Part shown: in pieces, positions 41,431-54,300 of the stretch | Position numbering within the stretch: the stretch's first letter is position 1 | How the letters are laid out: each line of letters begins with the position of its first letter | The notes under the pieces: generated by a model | The model's input: only the letters and a program-made list of their open reading frames with translations | Told to the model about the DNA's origin: nothing | Databases searched by the model: none | Program-made: the position numbers and the translations under genes | Assembly: GCA_009782215.1 (NCBI GenBank) | Contig: WRKO01000007.1 | Span: 26,880-90,879, forward strand | Length of the DNA: 64,000 bases | Direction: 5' to 3' | Source of the DNA: Oscillospiraceae bacterium | GTDB taxonomy: Bacteria > Bacillota > Clostridia > Oscillospirales > UBA929

Positions 41431-42714
41431 TTGAAGCTGCTAAGTAAACCGGAATACCTAGAAACGCTGGAAAAGACCCGTGACGCCCGCATGGCGTGGT
41501 GGCGGGAGGCACGGTTCGGGATGTTTGTCCACATCGGACTGTATACCGCTCTGGGTCGCAATGAATGGGCCATGGGGTTTGAAAACTGGCCGATAAGCGA
41601 ATATGAAAAGCTGGCGTCCCGTTTTATGGTGAAAGAGGGCGCGGCGGAAGAGTGGGCAGCCTCGGCCAAAGCGGCGGGGATGAAGTATATGGTTTTAACC
41701 ACCCGCCACCATGAGGGTTTCAGCCTCTGGGACTCCAAAGCGAATCCCTACAACAGCGTCAACTTTGGCCCCAAGCGGGACATTGTGCGGGAATTTGTGG
41801 ACGCCTGCCGGAAATATGATTTGCGAATAGGATTCTATTCATCACTGATGGACTGGCACCATCCTGACGGCGGGCGGGCCGCTGTTGAAAGCGAAGCGCG
41901 CAAGCGATTCAACGACTATCTTTATGCCATCAACGAAGAGCTGCTGACCCAATATGGTAAAATAGATATCCTTTGGTATGACGTTCCCTGCCCGATGGAG
42001 CATCAGGAGGGTTGGAACTCGCTGGAAATGAATCAGCGCCTGCGGGCGCTTCAGCCGGACATCATTATCAATGATCGGTGTCATCTGCCCGAGGACTTCG
42101 GCACCCCCGAGGAACACCTTACCGCCGACAGCAAACGAGATTGGGAGTCCTGCATGACCTTCAACGGCATAAGCTGGGGCTACGTGGATTCGGCGCAGGC
42201 CGTTCCTTACAGCTATAACGCCAACCGGATCATCAAAATGCTCTCAACCGTCACCTCAGACGGCGGAAACCTCCTTCTCAACATAGGCCCTGCCCCCGAC
42301 GGCTCGGTGCCGGCAGAGGCGGTTGAACCCCTCAAAAGGGTGGGACAGTGGCTGGAACGTAATGGAGAGTGTGTTTACGGAAAACTCGACCGGAGCAAAT
42401 ACCGTTTCTGTAACGGCGTCTGCTCGGTAAGCGTCAAGGGACGCACCGTATATCTCTGGAACTGGATATGGCCGGACGACGGCGAAATCGTGATTGGCGG
42501 GTTCGGCTCCAAGCTCAAGTCTGTCCGGCTCTTGGAGGGCGGAACGCCGGTAAGCTTTGAAGAGGGCGACTGGCGTATTACACTCAAAAACCTTCCGAAA
42601 AAATCTCCTGACCCGATAGTGGGTGTGTGTGTCCTTGCCTTGGAGTTTGAGGAGGACTTGGAATACATCGCGTTTAGAAATTGCCCGTCCCTCAACAACG
42701 GCCGGCTGTATTGA
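41431..42714 (+). CDS. GH29 alpha-L-fucosidase, TTG start
   Basis: The 427-residue protein matches GH29: MAWWREARFGMFVHIGLYT, the metal/substrate region TTRHHEGFSLWDSKANPYN, and the nucleophile region DILWYDVPCP with Asp184. The C-terminal beta domain follows LLNIGPAPDGSVP. It has no signal peptide, so it is cytoplasmic. The TTG start one base after the beta-galactosidase stop is chosen because AGGAGGGGAA precedes it. The gene is co-transcribed with the beta-galactosidase and overlaps the convergent GH65 gene by 23 bases. Substrates of the imported glycan are likely fucosylated. Confidence 0.93.
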   Translation: MKLLSKPEYLETLEKTRDARMAWWREARFGMFVHIGLYTALGRNEWAMGFENWPISEYEKLASRFMVKEGAAEEWAASAKAAGMKYMVLTTRHHEGFSLWDSKANPYNSVNFGPKRDIVREFVDACRKYDLRIGFYSSLMDWHHPDGGRAAVESEARKRFNDYLYAINEELLTQYGKIDILWYDVPCPMEHQEGWNSLEMNQRLRALQPDIIINDRCHLPEDFGTPEEHLTADSKRDWESCMTFNGISWGYVDSAQAVPYSYNANRIIKMLSTVTSDGGNLLLNIGPAPDGSVPAEAVEPLKRVGQWLERNGECVYGKLDRSKYRFCNGVCSVSVKGRTVYLWNWIWPDDGEIVIGGFGSKLKSVRLLEGGTPVSFEEGDWRITLKNLPKKSPDPIVGVCVLALEFEEDLEYIAFRNCPSLNNGRLY

Positions 42715-44932
42715 TTTTCACTTCGCCTGCCCCAACGGTGCAGTCCTTACCGTACACCTTCAGCGTTACCGCCCCGCCCCGTTCCACTCTAAGAGCTGTT
42801 TCGGACGGGGTTATGTCTATATGAAGAAGGCTGTTTCGGATATAGAGACGGAATGACAGCCTTCTCCACTCCGGCGGAAGGATGGGGGAAAGTCCCAGCT
42901 CCGGCGTATCGCTGCGCAAGCCGGCAAAGCCGTATACAATGTTGAGCCACGCCGCCGCCGCTGCTGTAAGGTGCAGCCCTTCCCGGGTATTTCTATTGTA
43001 ATCGTCTAAATCAATCCGCGTGGCGAAGGCAAAAAACTTTTGCGCTTCTTCCAGCCGTCCCAGCTCGGCGGCCAATATGGAGTGAATGGCCGGGGAGAGG
43101 GAGGATTCGTGGATGGTGCGGGGTTCGTAGTAGTCATAATTCGCGCGTTTCTCCTCCATGGTAAAAGATCCGTTATACAAAAACATTATCATCAGAACAT
43201 CGGCTTGCTTGATCATATCGGTGCGGAAGAGCCGGTCGTAAGACCAATGGTGATAGAGAGGGAACTGCTCTATGGGGATTTTGCCGATGTCGGTGTGAGG
43301 CAGATAAAAGAATCCGTCGTGCTGCTCATAGACTTCTCCCTCTTTTGGGATGAACATATTCTCAGCAATCTCCCGCCATAGCGAAATCTCCTCTTCCGCC
43401 GCCGCTTTTGGGGCGGGCATATTTTCAACCGTGTCGGCGGCCACAAGTAGGGTGCGGCACCCCATGTAGTTGGTATAGCAGTTGTTGTCTACCATCAGAT
43501 GGAACTCGTCGGGCCCCATCACCCCGTAAAACCCGTATTTGCCGGTGCGCTGGCTCTTTCCGGCTCTGGCGGCCAAATAGCGGGCAATCTCAGCCAGCAT
43601 CCCGGCGCCCTCTTCATAGAGATAATCGGTATCCCCCGTGACTAAGGCATAATGGTACAGCCCATAAGCCACCGATGTGGTTGGTTGGGGCTGGAGCATG
43701 GAATATTGCCAAAGAAAACCGGCCTCTTCCCCGTTTATCGTACAAACAGGGTAGCACGCCCCTTCACAGCCGAGGTCTTGGGCGCGTCGCTTCGCCTGCG
43801 GCAGTGTTGTCTGCCGGAACTCAAGAAGTTTGCGGGCGGCGGCGGGTTCGGAAAAGAGGTAGAAGGGTAGGCAGCAAACTTCGGTATCCCAAAAAGCCAG
43901 ACCGTGGTATTCCTCTCCGGTCAGTCCTTTTGCGCCTATATTGCGCCCCGCTTTGCCGCCTCGGAAGGTCTGCATGAGCTGAAAAACACAAAAGCGGATT
44001 CCCTGCTGGTTCTCTTCGTCTCCCTCTATGAGGATATCCGCTGTCTCCCAACGTTTGCGCCAATAACGCTTGTTTGACGCCGCGGCTTTGTCAAAAAGCG
44101 TTTCCGCCCCGGGAATGAAGAGCCTATCCAGCTCGTCCTGCCCCTCTTCCCAACTGCCGGGCAGAATGACCGCCGTCTTGCGGACGCAGGCCGTTTGACC
44201 CTGCTTGAGATTCAAAACAGCCGATAATCCCACGAATTTCTCCCGGCGCAAAGGAGCCGTCTCGGCAGGCAAATCAAGCCGGAAACCGGCGAAAACCGTA
44301 TGCTTCGATTCTTTCGTTTCTCCAAAAATCGCCGCTCCGTTTGCTCGGTGTTCAAACCGCAACTCGTTCCAGCAGCGGCGTTTCTTAATTTCGTGCAGCA
44401 CGTCGAAGTCCAAACCGCTTTCCAGCTCCAGCACCCCGTCGAAATTGAGAGGAGTCAAACGGATTTGCTGGTAGGCACGCGTCTCCTCCTCCATATCTAA
44501 AAAACGCAGGAAAGAGAGCTTTAGCGCTTTGCCTGAGCGTGTGCGCCAGATAAACTTCCGGGTCAGCGTCCCTTTAGACATATCCAGTGTACGGGTAAAG
44601 TCCTCAAAGCGGGAAACCGCCAAGTCCAGCGTCTCCCCGTCAAGGCGGAGCGCGGTGGAAATCCAGTTGACGGCGGACGCCATGAAGTGGGTGCGCTTGA
44701 TTTCCCCTTTGTAGAAGCTGTTAATCTGTCCGTCCCACTCCCACAAGCCGTTGATATAGCAGCCCGGCAGGGAATCCACCGTCCCCCCCTCGTCAAAAGA
44801 GCCGCGCACACCCATATGCTCGTTGGCCAGCGCGAACACCGACTCAGCCACCCGTCCGTGGGAGGGGTCGTACCCCTTTTCGACCACCTTCCAAGGGTCG
44901 GTGTGAAAATATTTATCCGCAGTCTTCGGCAT
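42692..44932 (-). CDS. GH65 glycoside phosphorylase (maltose/kojibiose/trehalose phosphorylase family)
   Basis: The 746-residue protein has the GH65 order: N-terminal beta-sandwich (residues 1-290; LANEHMGVRGSFDEGG), a linker, and an (alpha/alpha)6 barrel with FWDTEVCCLPFYLF, the general acid Glu476 in MGPDEFH and the phosphate-binding HESSLS. It cleaves an alpha-glucosidic disaccharide with phosphate in the cytoplasm. Which disaccharide is not decided by sequence here; the group includes maltose, kojibiose, nigerose and others. A GAGGAG ribosome site is present. It is transcribed toward the GH29 gene, and its upstream region carries two copies of the 27-bp motif. Confidence 0.9.
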   Translation of the reverse strand: MPKTADKYFHTDPWKVVEKGYDPSHGRVAESVFALANEHMGVRGSFDEGGTVDSLPGCYINGLWEWDGQINSFYKGEIKRTHFMASAVNWISTALRLDGETLDLAVSRFEDFTRTLDMSKGTLTRKFIWRTRSGKALKLSFLRFLDMEEETRAYQQIRLTPLNFDGVLELESGLDFDVLHEIKKRRCWNELRFEHRANGAAIFGETKESKHTVFAGFRLDLPAETAPLRREKFVGLSAVLNLKQGQTACVRKTAVILPGSWEEGQDELDRLFIPGAETLFDKAAASNKRYWRKRWETADILIEGDEENQQGIRFCVFQLMQTFRGGKAGRNIGAKGLTGEEYHGLAFWDTEVCCLPFYLFSEPAAARKLLEFRQTTLPQAKRRAQDLGCEGACYPVCTINGEEAGFLWQYSMLQPQPTTSVAYGLYHYALVTGDTDYLYEEGAGMLAEIARYLAARAGKSQRTGKYGFYGVMGPDEFHLMVDNNCYTNYMGCRTLLVAADTVENMPAPKAAAEEEISLWREIAENMFIPKEGEVYEQHDGFFYLPHTDIGKIPIEQFPLYHHWSYDRLFRTDMIKQADVLMIMFLYNGSFTMEEKRANYDYYEPRTIHESSLSPAIHSILAAELGRLEEAQKFFAFATRIDLDDYNRNTREGLHLTAAAAAWLNIVYGFAGLRSDTPELGLSPILPPEWRRLSFRLYIRNSLLHIDITPSETALRVERGGAVTLKVYGKDCTVGAGEVKINTAGRC

Positions 44933-45064
44933 GGCAAAACACTCCTCGTTTTAATTTCATTCAGGGGAATCTGCAATGAAGCGCAAAGGGGATATGACTT
45001 TTACAAGCCTTTCTTCCTTGATTGTATCTTCAAAGAGTATACGGCGCAAGAGAGTCCCCCGGAA

Positions 45065-45091
45065 AAGTAAAAAAACGGAACCAAATGTAAA
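45065..45091 (+). promoter_or_regulatory. 27-bp motif, site B
   Basis: The sequence matches sites A and C at 19 invariant positions, same orientation. It lies 24 bases outside the possible GH65 -10 box and 122 bases before site C. Confidence 0.6.
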
Positions 45092-45186
45092 AAACGAGGT
45101 GTGTTTATGAGTTGGAAGAACGCAGCAGAGCCGTTTTAGCGCCGGTATAGTACGGTTGACCAAAAAGAGCGGTGGAACCTTGCCGG

Positions 45187-45213
45187 AAGTATAAAATAAG
45201 CACTAAAAGTAGA
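45187..45213 (+). promoter_or_regulatory. 27-bp motif, site C
   Basis: The sequence matches sites A and B at 19 invariant positions, same orientation. It ends 31 bases before the TATAAA box of the giant protein gene; site A ends 34 bases before its -10 box, so the spacing is similar. Confidence 0.65.
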
Positions 45214-45333
45214 GTTGCGAGGATTGCCCGCCCCGGAGGAATCTTATAAAATAGTGATATGGGATGCCATTTCCGTATCGCTATTTTTGTGTAAATAATA
45301 CAAGCCGGCTTTTGCCGCGAAGGAGGAACCCCT

Positions 45334-48300
45334 ATGAAAAAGATAAGCATTCGCGCCGCCCTCCGCAGAACCTTTGCAAACACCTTGGCGCTGACAATAC
45401 TGCTCAGCCTCGCGCTGACCACGAGACTGCCCGCAGCGCGGGCGAACGATGCTTGGGCGGACAAGGTTTCGCTAACCTTTGTCGATCCGAATACCGATCC
45501 CACCGCTGATATCCGACGCCCTGATGATAGCAATCGTTTTGGTGTTACCGACAATACTTGGCAGGATGGCGGGGTTTCTTTTGACGGCATAAGAGTGGCT
45601 CTGCAGATGTGGCACGCCGATAATTCCACAGCACAAGCGGTTGTATTTGAAGACAAAGGCCCGTCCCAAGACGAAAGACACGCTTTTTTAGCGGGCAAAA
45701 TAGAGTCAAGCCGTGACGGCAATACGGGCTACACCATAATGAACATGGTTTTGGCAAGTGAGTTCAAGGCAGGTCTCACAGGTGACGAAGACTTTAAGGT
45801 TACGGTTACATACTTTGACGAAAGAGATGGGCGCAGTCTCCCGGATGGCACTCCCGACGCGGGAACGGGCTTCCATATCCTTATACAGGAGGATCAATGG
45901 AGAACGGCTGCCCCCGGTAAAATAATACCGGGAAACAGCGGAGAGTGGAAGGCGCAAGAGTTTACTTTCCAAGGATTTGGAGGCACCACGTTTGGCGGGC
46001 ATGACATCGCGCTGATTGCGGAAGAACCCGTGTGGATTCACTCCATCGTGGTGGAAAAAGTCATTGAGCCGGATACAAGAACCGAGAAAGAAAAGCTGCA
46101 AGAGTTGTTTGACGAGTGGGAAACCATTTGGCTCGCGGGCAATGCAGGCGACACCTACACGGACGCGACTTGGGCAGCTTTTGACACGGCGATGGGCGAT
46201 GTTGACACGCTTCTCACCGGAACGGCGCAGGACGATTCGGTTTACGGAGCAGCGCTCGTTACCCATCAGGCAGCCATCACCGGCCTGAAGAAAAACAAGC
46301 CGACGGAATGGCAGCACACCGTCTCCGTGACCTTTGAGGAGAGTTCATTTATCATTAACACCTCCGGGCAGCCTATACGGGCAGAGGATACGGATCATGA
46401 CGCTTACGACGGATTGCTGTTCAGGGAAAACATCGACGATAACAGGTGGGGACAGTTTAATCAGAATTCAGGTCAATGGGCTTATAAGTCACGGAGCGGC
46501 GAAACCGGGGCAGCGTCTGAGATGTTTTTCATATCGGACGAGGACTTCCGGGAGGGTGGCCTCATCGATGATTTCAAAATCTCCATAGAGTATTTTGACG
46601 GCGAACCGATGGCCGCTGGGGGCATGTATATTGAGTATTGGGACAGTGCTGTTTCCGGCCCGGGCAGTTCAGTGGGCAATTTGATTGCCCTTGGAAACAC
46701 CAATGCGTGGAAGACGGCGGACATCATTGCCGAAAACCTAGAGCTTGGCCGCTGGGGCAGTGCCGACTTCACCGTGCGCACGAACGACGACGTCTTCATC
46801 CGCTCGGTGACCATCTCCCGCGATACCACCCTGCCCGGCGGCAATCCGTGGGACGCTTTGGAGGATCTGTATAACTCCCTTGAGGGAACGCCCAAAGGCG
46901 ACTACGAAGACGACAGTTGGGGCAGATTTACAACCGCTCTGAGCGTGGCCGACGGCTTGATATCGGGGCAAAGCGACGACTCCACCGCCATCCTCAATGC
47001 CCGCACCGAACTCCAAAACGCCTACAACGCTTTGGAGATATGGTATGGGATCCGGCTGAAAACCCTGTTTGACGCCAACAAAGGTAAATGGGAATCCGGC
47101 AACGGCGACGAACGGTACACCGGCGCCAGTTGGACGGGCTTTGATACGGAAATGGGCAAGACCGAAGCCTTACTGAATACCCTCGGTTCTCCCTATCACA
47201 ACCATGCCGCCGGCACCAAAACCCAAATGGACGACCTGCAGTCAGCCGTTGACGGCCTGCGCCTGACCAGCGGAGTCAACCCCGGAAGCGGCGGCGACTG
47301 GGCCAACCGGGTGGACGTCACCTTCAGCGAGACGGCGCTGAACCGGATTACCTCCGCCAACGAAGCCGATTACGACGGCATTGATTTTGACCCGCAAACA
47401 TGGTCTGCCAGTAACAGCATGGAAGAGGCCGTTGAATACGAAGGCAAATGGGCCTATCAGGCAGGCCTTACAGAGCATTGGAACAGCGGTACATTTGACA
47501 TCCTTTGGCTGGGGCTGGACTCCGAATTTAGGGCGGGCTGGGAGTTACATCCCGTCAAGGTGACGGTCAATTACTTTGACACGCCCTCCGCCGATACCCC
47601 CGGACACTACAATGACCATGCTTTTGCCGTTTCCTATAAGGCGGATGACGGTGGCCCGAGTTCTCCCGGAACGGGCAATATCATCGGTGGGCAGCCCGGC
47701 AGCGTGCAACTGCAAGGGACGAACACATGGGAAACCTTCTCGGTGGTTATCCCCGCCGGGGAAATGTTCAGCTCAAATAGTGGGTCAGGGCATATGATGG
47801 GGTTTTGGGGCATCACCATTCACGCCGCGCAGCCGGTGTGGATACACTCCGTCACAATAGAAAAAGAGATTGGCGCGGCGGCCAAGCTGCAGGCGCTTGT
47901 GGATTTATATAACGATTTGTTGCCTAACCAAGGAGACTACTCCGACGCGTCGTGGGGAGCCTTCGACACGGCGATGACAGAAGCAACCGGCCTGTTGAGC
48001 GGCGGCGGTTCCCCGGCAGACGATGAGTTTGCCATAGCCCGTGATAAACTGGCGCTGGCGCATAAGGGCTTGACCTTGGGCCCGCGGGCGGCGCTTGACG
48101 CGTTGGTAAACGCGAATCTTAGCATATGGGACAACGGCAGCGGCAATGACGGCGACACTTTTGAAAGCGGCTGGGATGCCTTTGATGCCGCCATGACAGA
48201 GGCTATCGCCCTGCTTGCGAAGACCGGCCCCGTCGCCACCGAACCGGAGCTGGAGACGATGTTCACGACGCTGAACGATGCCATTAAAGGGTTAGTGCGC

Positions 48301-51300
48301 ACCACCGTGAGTGAAGTCAGCGTGACCTTTGCCGAAACGGGGCAGGTAAACGACGGGTTAGCGATAACCCGACCCGAGGCAGCTCTCCAATATGCAGAAC
48401 ATGAGGGCTATTGGTCGCTTGTGGCCGACATGACCGAGACTGGCGGGCAGAATACCCCCTGCACCAAAATGGTGCTGACCGGCGAAATGGAAGCTGGAGC
48501 TTCCGCTTGGCTGATTGTGGAATATTGGGTCGTTGAGGATGCGCCGCAAAATCAATTCTGGCACGCCCATCATGGCAACTGGACTTCCGCCGCCGTCGGC
48601 GCCGCTGGGCAGTGGAACACGCTGATTATGCGGCTGAACGATTACGCACCACCGGGCAATATTGTGTTCGAGGCTCATGGCGCGCAGATGTATATCCGAA
48701 AAATCACCCTCACCCTGACCGAACCTGATGTGGTTCCGCCTCCCGGCGGCTACACCGGAGGCGACGGTGAGCCGGTACCCATCCCCGTCCCCGAGCAGGG
48801 CCAATGGGGCGACGTCATCTATGTCAACTTTAACGAGGCCACCGGCACGGGTGAGGTCGGCGCCGGGTCTCCCGGCTATCAAGGCTTGCGCGTCAGGCCG
48901 AACCACTGGGCGCCGGGCGGCAGTATCGGTGCGTATAGCATGATAGACGGCAGACGCGCCTATCGGCACGGCACATCGGACACGGTGGACGGCGGCCAAG
49001 GCGTCTCCATCTTCGGCATGTGGTTCGGCTCGGATTTTACCGCCGGATTGCAGGACAGCGACGATATCCATGTGACGGTCGTTTACTATAACGAAGCGGA
49101 TGACGGTTTAGACAGCAATGCCTTCAAGCCGGAATACGCCTTGGACAATAAGCCCCCTCCCGCGCGTGAGGACTTTTGGCCCGGGGACGACCATCCCCGC
49201 TCCGACGGCTGGGAAGCCGTGGAATGGACGATTCAATGGGGTGACATCAAGAGCGGGCACTGGGATGGCATGATTATGTCCGTCAGCGCCCTCAAGCCGG
49301 TGTGGATCAACATGATTGTGATAGAGAAGGGTTCTTCGCGCGCCGATACGAAGACGAGACTCCAACGCCTCTACGACCAATGGAGTGCCGTATCGCAAGG
49401 CAATATTACCGATATTTCATGGGGACATCTTCAATACGCGCTGACCGCCGCCCATATGGTGCTGAACACCAGCCCCGACCCAGACCCGGAACACACATCC
49501 TACGCGGAAGCGCTGGCAGCCCTGCGGGACGTCATCGCCAACCTTGAGAGGAATCCCCGCAAAACGGGCTATCTCCGCTATGACAACGTGAGCGGGGCGG
49601 CCGTCCCGGACAAAAACGGCGTGGACTTGGATTTCGGAGGCTCCCTCAGCCCCAACAGCTCTCTCGGCATCGCCCACAGCAAGGGCGCCGTGGGTACACC
49701 ATCCGTTTCGGGCGGCAGTTGGGGCAATCCCCACATCGGCGTCATCTTGGACGCGGACTATGACACAGGTGTTCCGGCGGACTATTTGGTGACCATTGAA
49801 TACTACGCCGACACCGCCATGAGCGGCGCCATCGGTTTCCACTACGCTGCCGGCGGATATTCAAGCTATACCGCCGCCAAGGCCGGGGTGTGGGATACGG
49901 CGTATATCGTAGCCGAAAACCTGCGGCCCGACGGCACCTTGGCCTTCTACGTTGAGCTGAAAACAGCGCCCATCTATATCCATGCGGTTACCGTTACCCT
50001 CTTTGACCCCGGCGAATCCGACGACCCCGACGACTTCGGCACACCGGGCCCTGACTCCGACTGGAGCGAAGAAGTCAGTCTTTGGTGGGAATCAGATGGA
50101 CTGCACAAGGACGGGCTGGCCTACGGCGACCAATTCAACCTTGTCAAGTATGAGCTTGCGGAGCGGGACGGCCGGTGGGGCGCGAAGACCATCCCCGTTT
50201 CCTTTGGCACGGGTACCGCGGGTGATACCGGCTACGGTATGGCAGACCCGGCGGAAAGCTATATTATGTTCTTCAATTTGCCCGACGAGTTTAAGAGCGG
50301 CTATATGCCTCCCGAAATCGAAGTGATGATCGAATACTGGAATCATCCCCTCACTGCGAGAAACCCGGTGGGCGGGCAAAATTTCGGCCCCTATGACAGG
50401 CAGTTTGGTTTCTTCCTCCAGTATTTGAAGGACGGAAACTTGAGCGGCATGGCCGATCAAGCGCCTTTCGGCACCTCTATCGTGGCCACCGGCACCGAGG
50501 AATGGATGACGGAAACCCTTCGCTTGGCAAATCCGGCTTTTGAGCGGGGCTTTTGGAGCTATGACCTGTCTCTGAATGTGCAGGAAGGGATGATTATCCG
50601 CTCCGTCACCGTCCGCAAGCCCCAAGAGATTGCCATCAACACAGATGGCGGCGACTTTCCCCATATGTACTATGCCGGGGAGAGCATTGAACTGCCCGTA
50701 AGCGTGACGAACACCAAATCCTCGGCTCAGGACGCGGTGGTAACGGTGCGGCTGTACGACTACAACGACATTTTCATTGCCGAGATATCAGATTCCAAGC
50801 AAGGCGTGCTGCCGGGCGAGACGGTGGTATTGACGCCCACATTCGCGCCGGGGAGTGTGCCCAAGGGCTCCTACCACGCGGAGTTTACCTCTGGCGACGG
50901 AGTCGCCGACTACGCCACGGTGAAAGATTTCTTTACCGTCGTTGAGGAACTGGATGACTTGGTCGCCGCCGGCATCATCGGCATTGATTCCTTTGGCGTG
51001 GCCTCCCACTTCCTCTGGCACGGCGATGAGCCGGTGAGGGGTGAGGGCAATCATGCGGGCGAAAGCCCTCTGGAATTTGAGGAGCGCCGGTACAGGGACT
51101 ACGACCAGCCGATCCTAACGGCCATCAAGGTGATGAAGGCGGCGGGGATTACCACCGTCCGGGATGAATACACTTGGTTTGAAGTCGAGCAAAGCAACAT
51201 GAATCAGGAATACCGATTCACCAAAAGCCGTTGGATTTCCTTGATGGTTCAAAACGGCATCACCCCGATTATCGTACTTAACTACGGTCACGACTACTGG

Positions 51301-54300
51301 GGCTGGGATCCTGACAACGGCACGGAATACAGCGGAAAAACCGGCACCATGTTCGAGCAGTTCCCCAAAGCGGGATATCCGCTGCCAAACAACCCCTATC
51401 TGGCCGGGCAGCCCCAAGCCCTGAAGGATAATCCCCGGGATTACATCCAAGCCTGCGGCGACTATGCGTACGCCCTTCTGAGGCACTTCAACGACCCGAC
51501 CCAGCCTTACTACGCTGAGACAAGCCAGCTTACGCGCTTTGAAATATGGAACGAGCCCAACCTCCACTCCACGGCGGACATCTTCTTCCCTGTTCTCAAG
51601 GAACTTTATGAGCGGGCGAACCAAGCCTTCGCGGATGCGTATGCCGACGGGGACAGGCCGACAAACGACCGACCCTACATCATCGGCGCGGCGGTCTGCA
51701 TGTACGCCGAGCCGTGGATTGACCGGCTGTTCAGAGGGCTTGACGGGTGGAAGTACATGGACGCGTTCTCCTACCATTACCCCGACCATCCCCAAAGGGG
51801 CAAGCACCTGATTCAAGCCACCGAGATTCAAGACCTAGTGGCTCAAGTGTCGGCGAGCAAGTCGGACGATAGGGGCAGCTACGGCCCTCAAGGCAAGAGA
51901 ATGCCCATCTGGATTACCGAGCTGGGCGATTCCAACTACCGTATTCCCGAACTGACCACCGCCGCTTGGTATGCCCAATACTACCTAGAACACCGGGCCT
52001 ACTGGGATTCTGCCGACACCCTCAACGAAGCCCTCTACCTTTACGTTCTGCAAAACTATACCATGATGAACGCGGTGCAGCATCAGGTGCAGGACCACGG
52101 CATCACCTACTTGGAAGGCCCCTTCGCACCCAAGCCGGCAGTCTCCGCCCTCAACGCGGCGGCGTGGCTCACCCGGGGCGCCGAGCAGGGCAAGCGATAT
52201 GACGGGTTGAGCTTCCCCCTCCGCGCGGAGTTGCAGAGCAACGCCCCGGCAGCGGGTGTCAGGGCTTATACCTTCTACGGCACGGCGGACAGCGCCATGA
52301 ACGCGGGAGACCAAATTATCGCCCTCTACGCTTTTGACGGAGTGGTTCCGGTCAGCATTGATCTGAGCTTGGTCGCCAACAATGTGGGCACAAACTTCAT
52401 CCTTTACGATGGCTACGGCAATGCCGTCAGCGCCGCCTTGACCGGAGGCAAGCTGGCTCTCACCCTCACCGAGCTGCCCACCTATATTGTCGTCCCGGCT
52501 GCCTATGTCGATAAGAGCAAGGACGTGATTCTCGGCAGCGCGCTGTATGCCACGGACAGCGGCGTGCCTACTGTGGAGACGGGCGGTATCCTCACCTTTA
52601 ACATCAACCGTTTCGCCGAAGCGCAGAATGTGAGCGGTATTTACAGTATCAACCTTCCCCGGGGCTGGACGCTGGTTGACAGCGGAAACAATCCCATCAG
52701 TCAAGTCTCCTTCGGAACCGGATCCACCGACCAAATCCATGTCCGCGCCCCGGACATCAGCGGCATGGGCAAGTTCTTCATCAGCATCGAAGACGGCTCC
52801 GGGAAGGTGTACGCCAACCTGAGCTTGGAGGCGACCGTGCTGGAGACCCTCTTGGTGGAAACCTATCCCGTGATGAGGGACGGCGGCATTTGGGAGGTTG
52901 AGGTGAAGATCACCAACAACACCGGCAACCTCCTCCCGGGCGGCAACATCACCGTAAACATGCCGAGCGCTGCGGGAACGAAACCCTATGCTGACGTCCC
53001 GGCCAGAAGCAGCGTGACGGTCAGCTTCCCCTATCCCGAACTGAACCCCGATTCGCCGATGCCCTTCAGAGCCACCCTGAGCGGCGGGGCGGAGGGAAGC
53101 ATCGACCGCACCCTCAGCGCTTTAGGGGTTCTATATGCCGATGGTCTGAATTTCAATAAAGACAATCCCGACTGGGCCGGAATCCCTTGGGCAGAAGCCA
53201 TTCCTTTCTACCCCGACTACGAAAACTACGGAAATGTGCGGAGCGGGAATCTGCCCCCTAGGACATGGTACGGCACCGACGATTTGGACTTTACCGGCAG
53301 AACCCTCTATGACGAGGAATATCTCTACATTCAAATCGACGTGACCGACGACCGTCACGTTCTGTTTGGCGACATCAACAATTCTTGGCAGAACGACAGC
53401 CTCCAGATTTCCATCGACCCTATGCGCGGCCCGGGTACCGCGAGAGATGTAGCGGGGCAGCACGCGGCGGGCGGCTACAGGGGAGAAATCAGCATCATCG
53501 CGGCCATCTTCCAGTCCGGCCACTACGGCATGGCCATCAACTACAACACTGTGCCGGGACTGACCGCCCGCAACCTGCGGGATAGCCGCATCAACGTCAC
53601 ACGGAGCGAGGTGTCCAAGAAGACCTCCTATTCCATGGCCTTCGCTTGGGCGGATATTTTGATGGCGGAGCAGCTCGCCGCCGGCTTTAACCCCGCAAAC
53701 ATCCATCTGGGCTTCGCCGCCACCGTCAACGACAGTGACCGCGGAACCGACAGGGGCTGGATGAACTACATGGACGGCATCGCCTTCGGTAAGGACGCGC
53801 GGCTGTTCGGCGACTTGACCCTTGCTCCGTCCAACATTGCCTTCGCCCTTCCCGCGCCGACCTATACCGTCCTCTACAACCGCAACGGCGGCGACACTTC
53901 CTCTTCCGTTCCCACCGACGGCGGGCGCTATGAAGAGGGAGAGACGGTCAACGTGCTGTTTAGCCCGGCGCCCTCCCGCACCGGCGGCTTCGCATTCGCC
54001 GGTTGGGCCACTGCTCCCAGCGGAACAGCCGTTTACACATCAGGCGGGACGGAAAACTTTGTTATGGGCGACGAAAACGTCACCCTCTACGCGGTTTGGC
54101 TTCCGACCGGCGACGCTCCGGCAATCTTCGGGCCGGACTCCATGCTTCTAACAACGGGCTATACGGCCACTTCCACCGAGGTGTACGATATCATGGGAAC
54201 CCCCGCGCCGGGTGTGTCAATCACCGCCAGCCACCCCGATAACGGAGGGTTAATCACTTGGAACGCCGCCGCGAAAACGCTGGATATTGCGGCAGGCCTT

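Larger units (their letters stand above)
44933..45333. promoter_or_regulatory. 400-bp control region between GH65 and the giant protein gene
   Basis: No gene is seen here. The region holds motif sites B and C, a possible -10 (TATACT on the minus strand, 45036-45041) for the GH65 gene, and a plus-strand -10 (TATAAA, 45245-45250) for the giant protein gene. Both -35 regions are poor, which fits activator dependence. Confidence 0.6.

Noticed and set aside
45105..45722. Minus-strand reading frame of about 205 codons near the giant protein start
   Set aside because: It lies antisense to the signal-peptide and first-module coding region, has no ribosome site and no recognisable domain.
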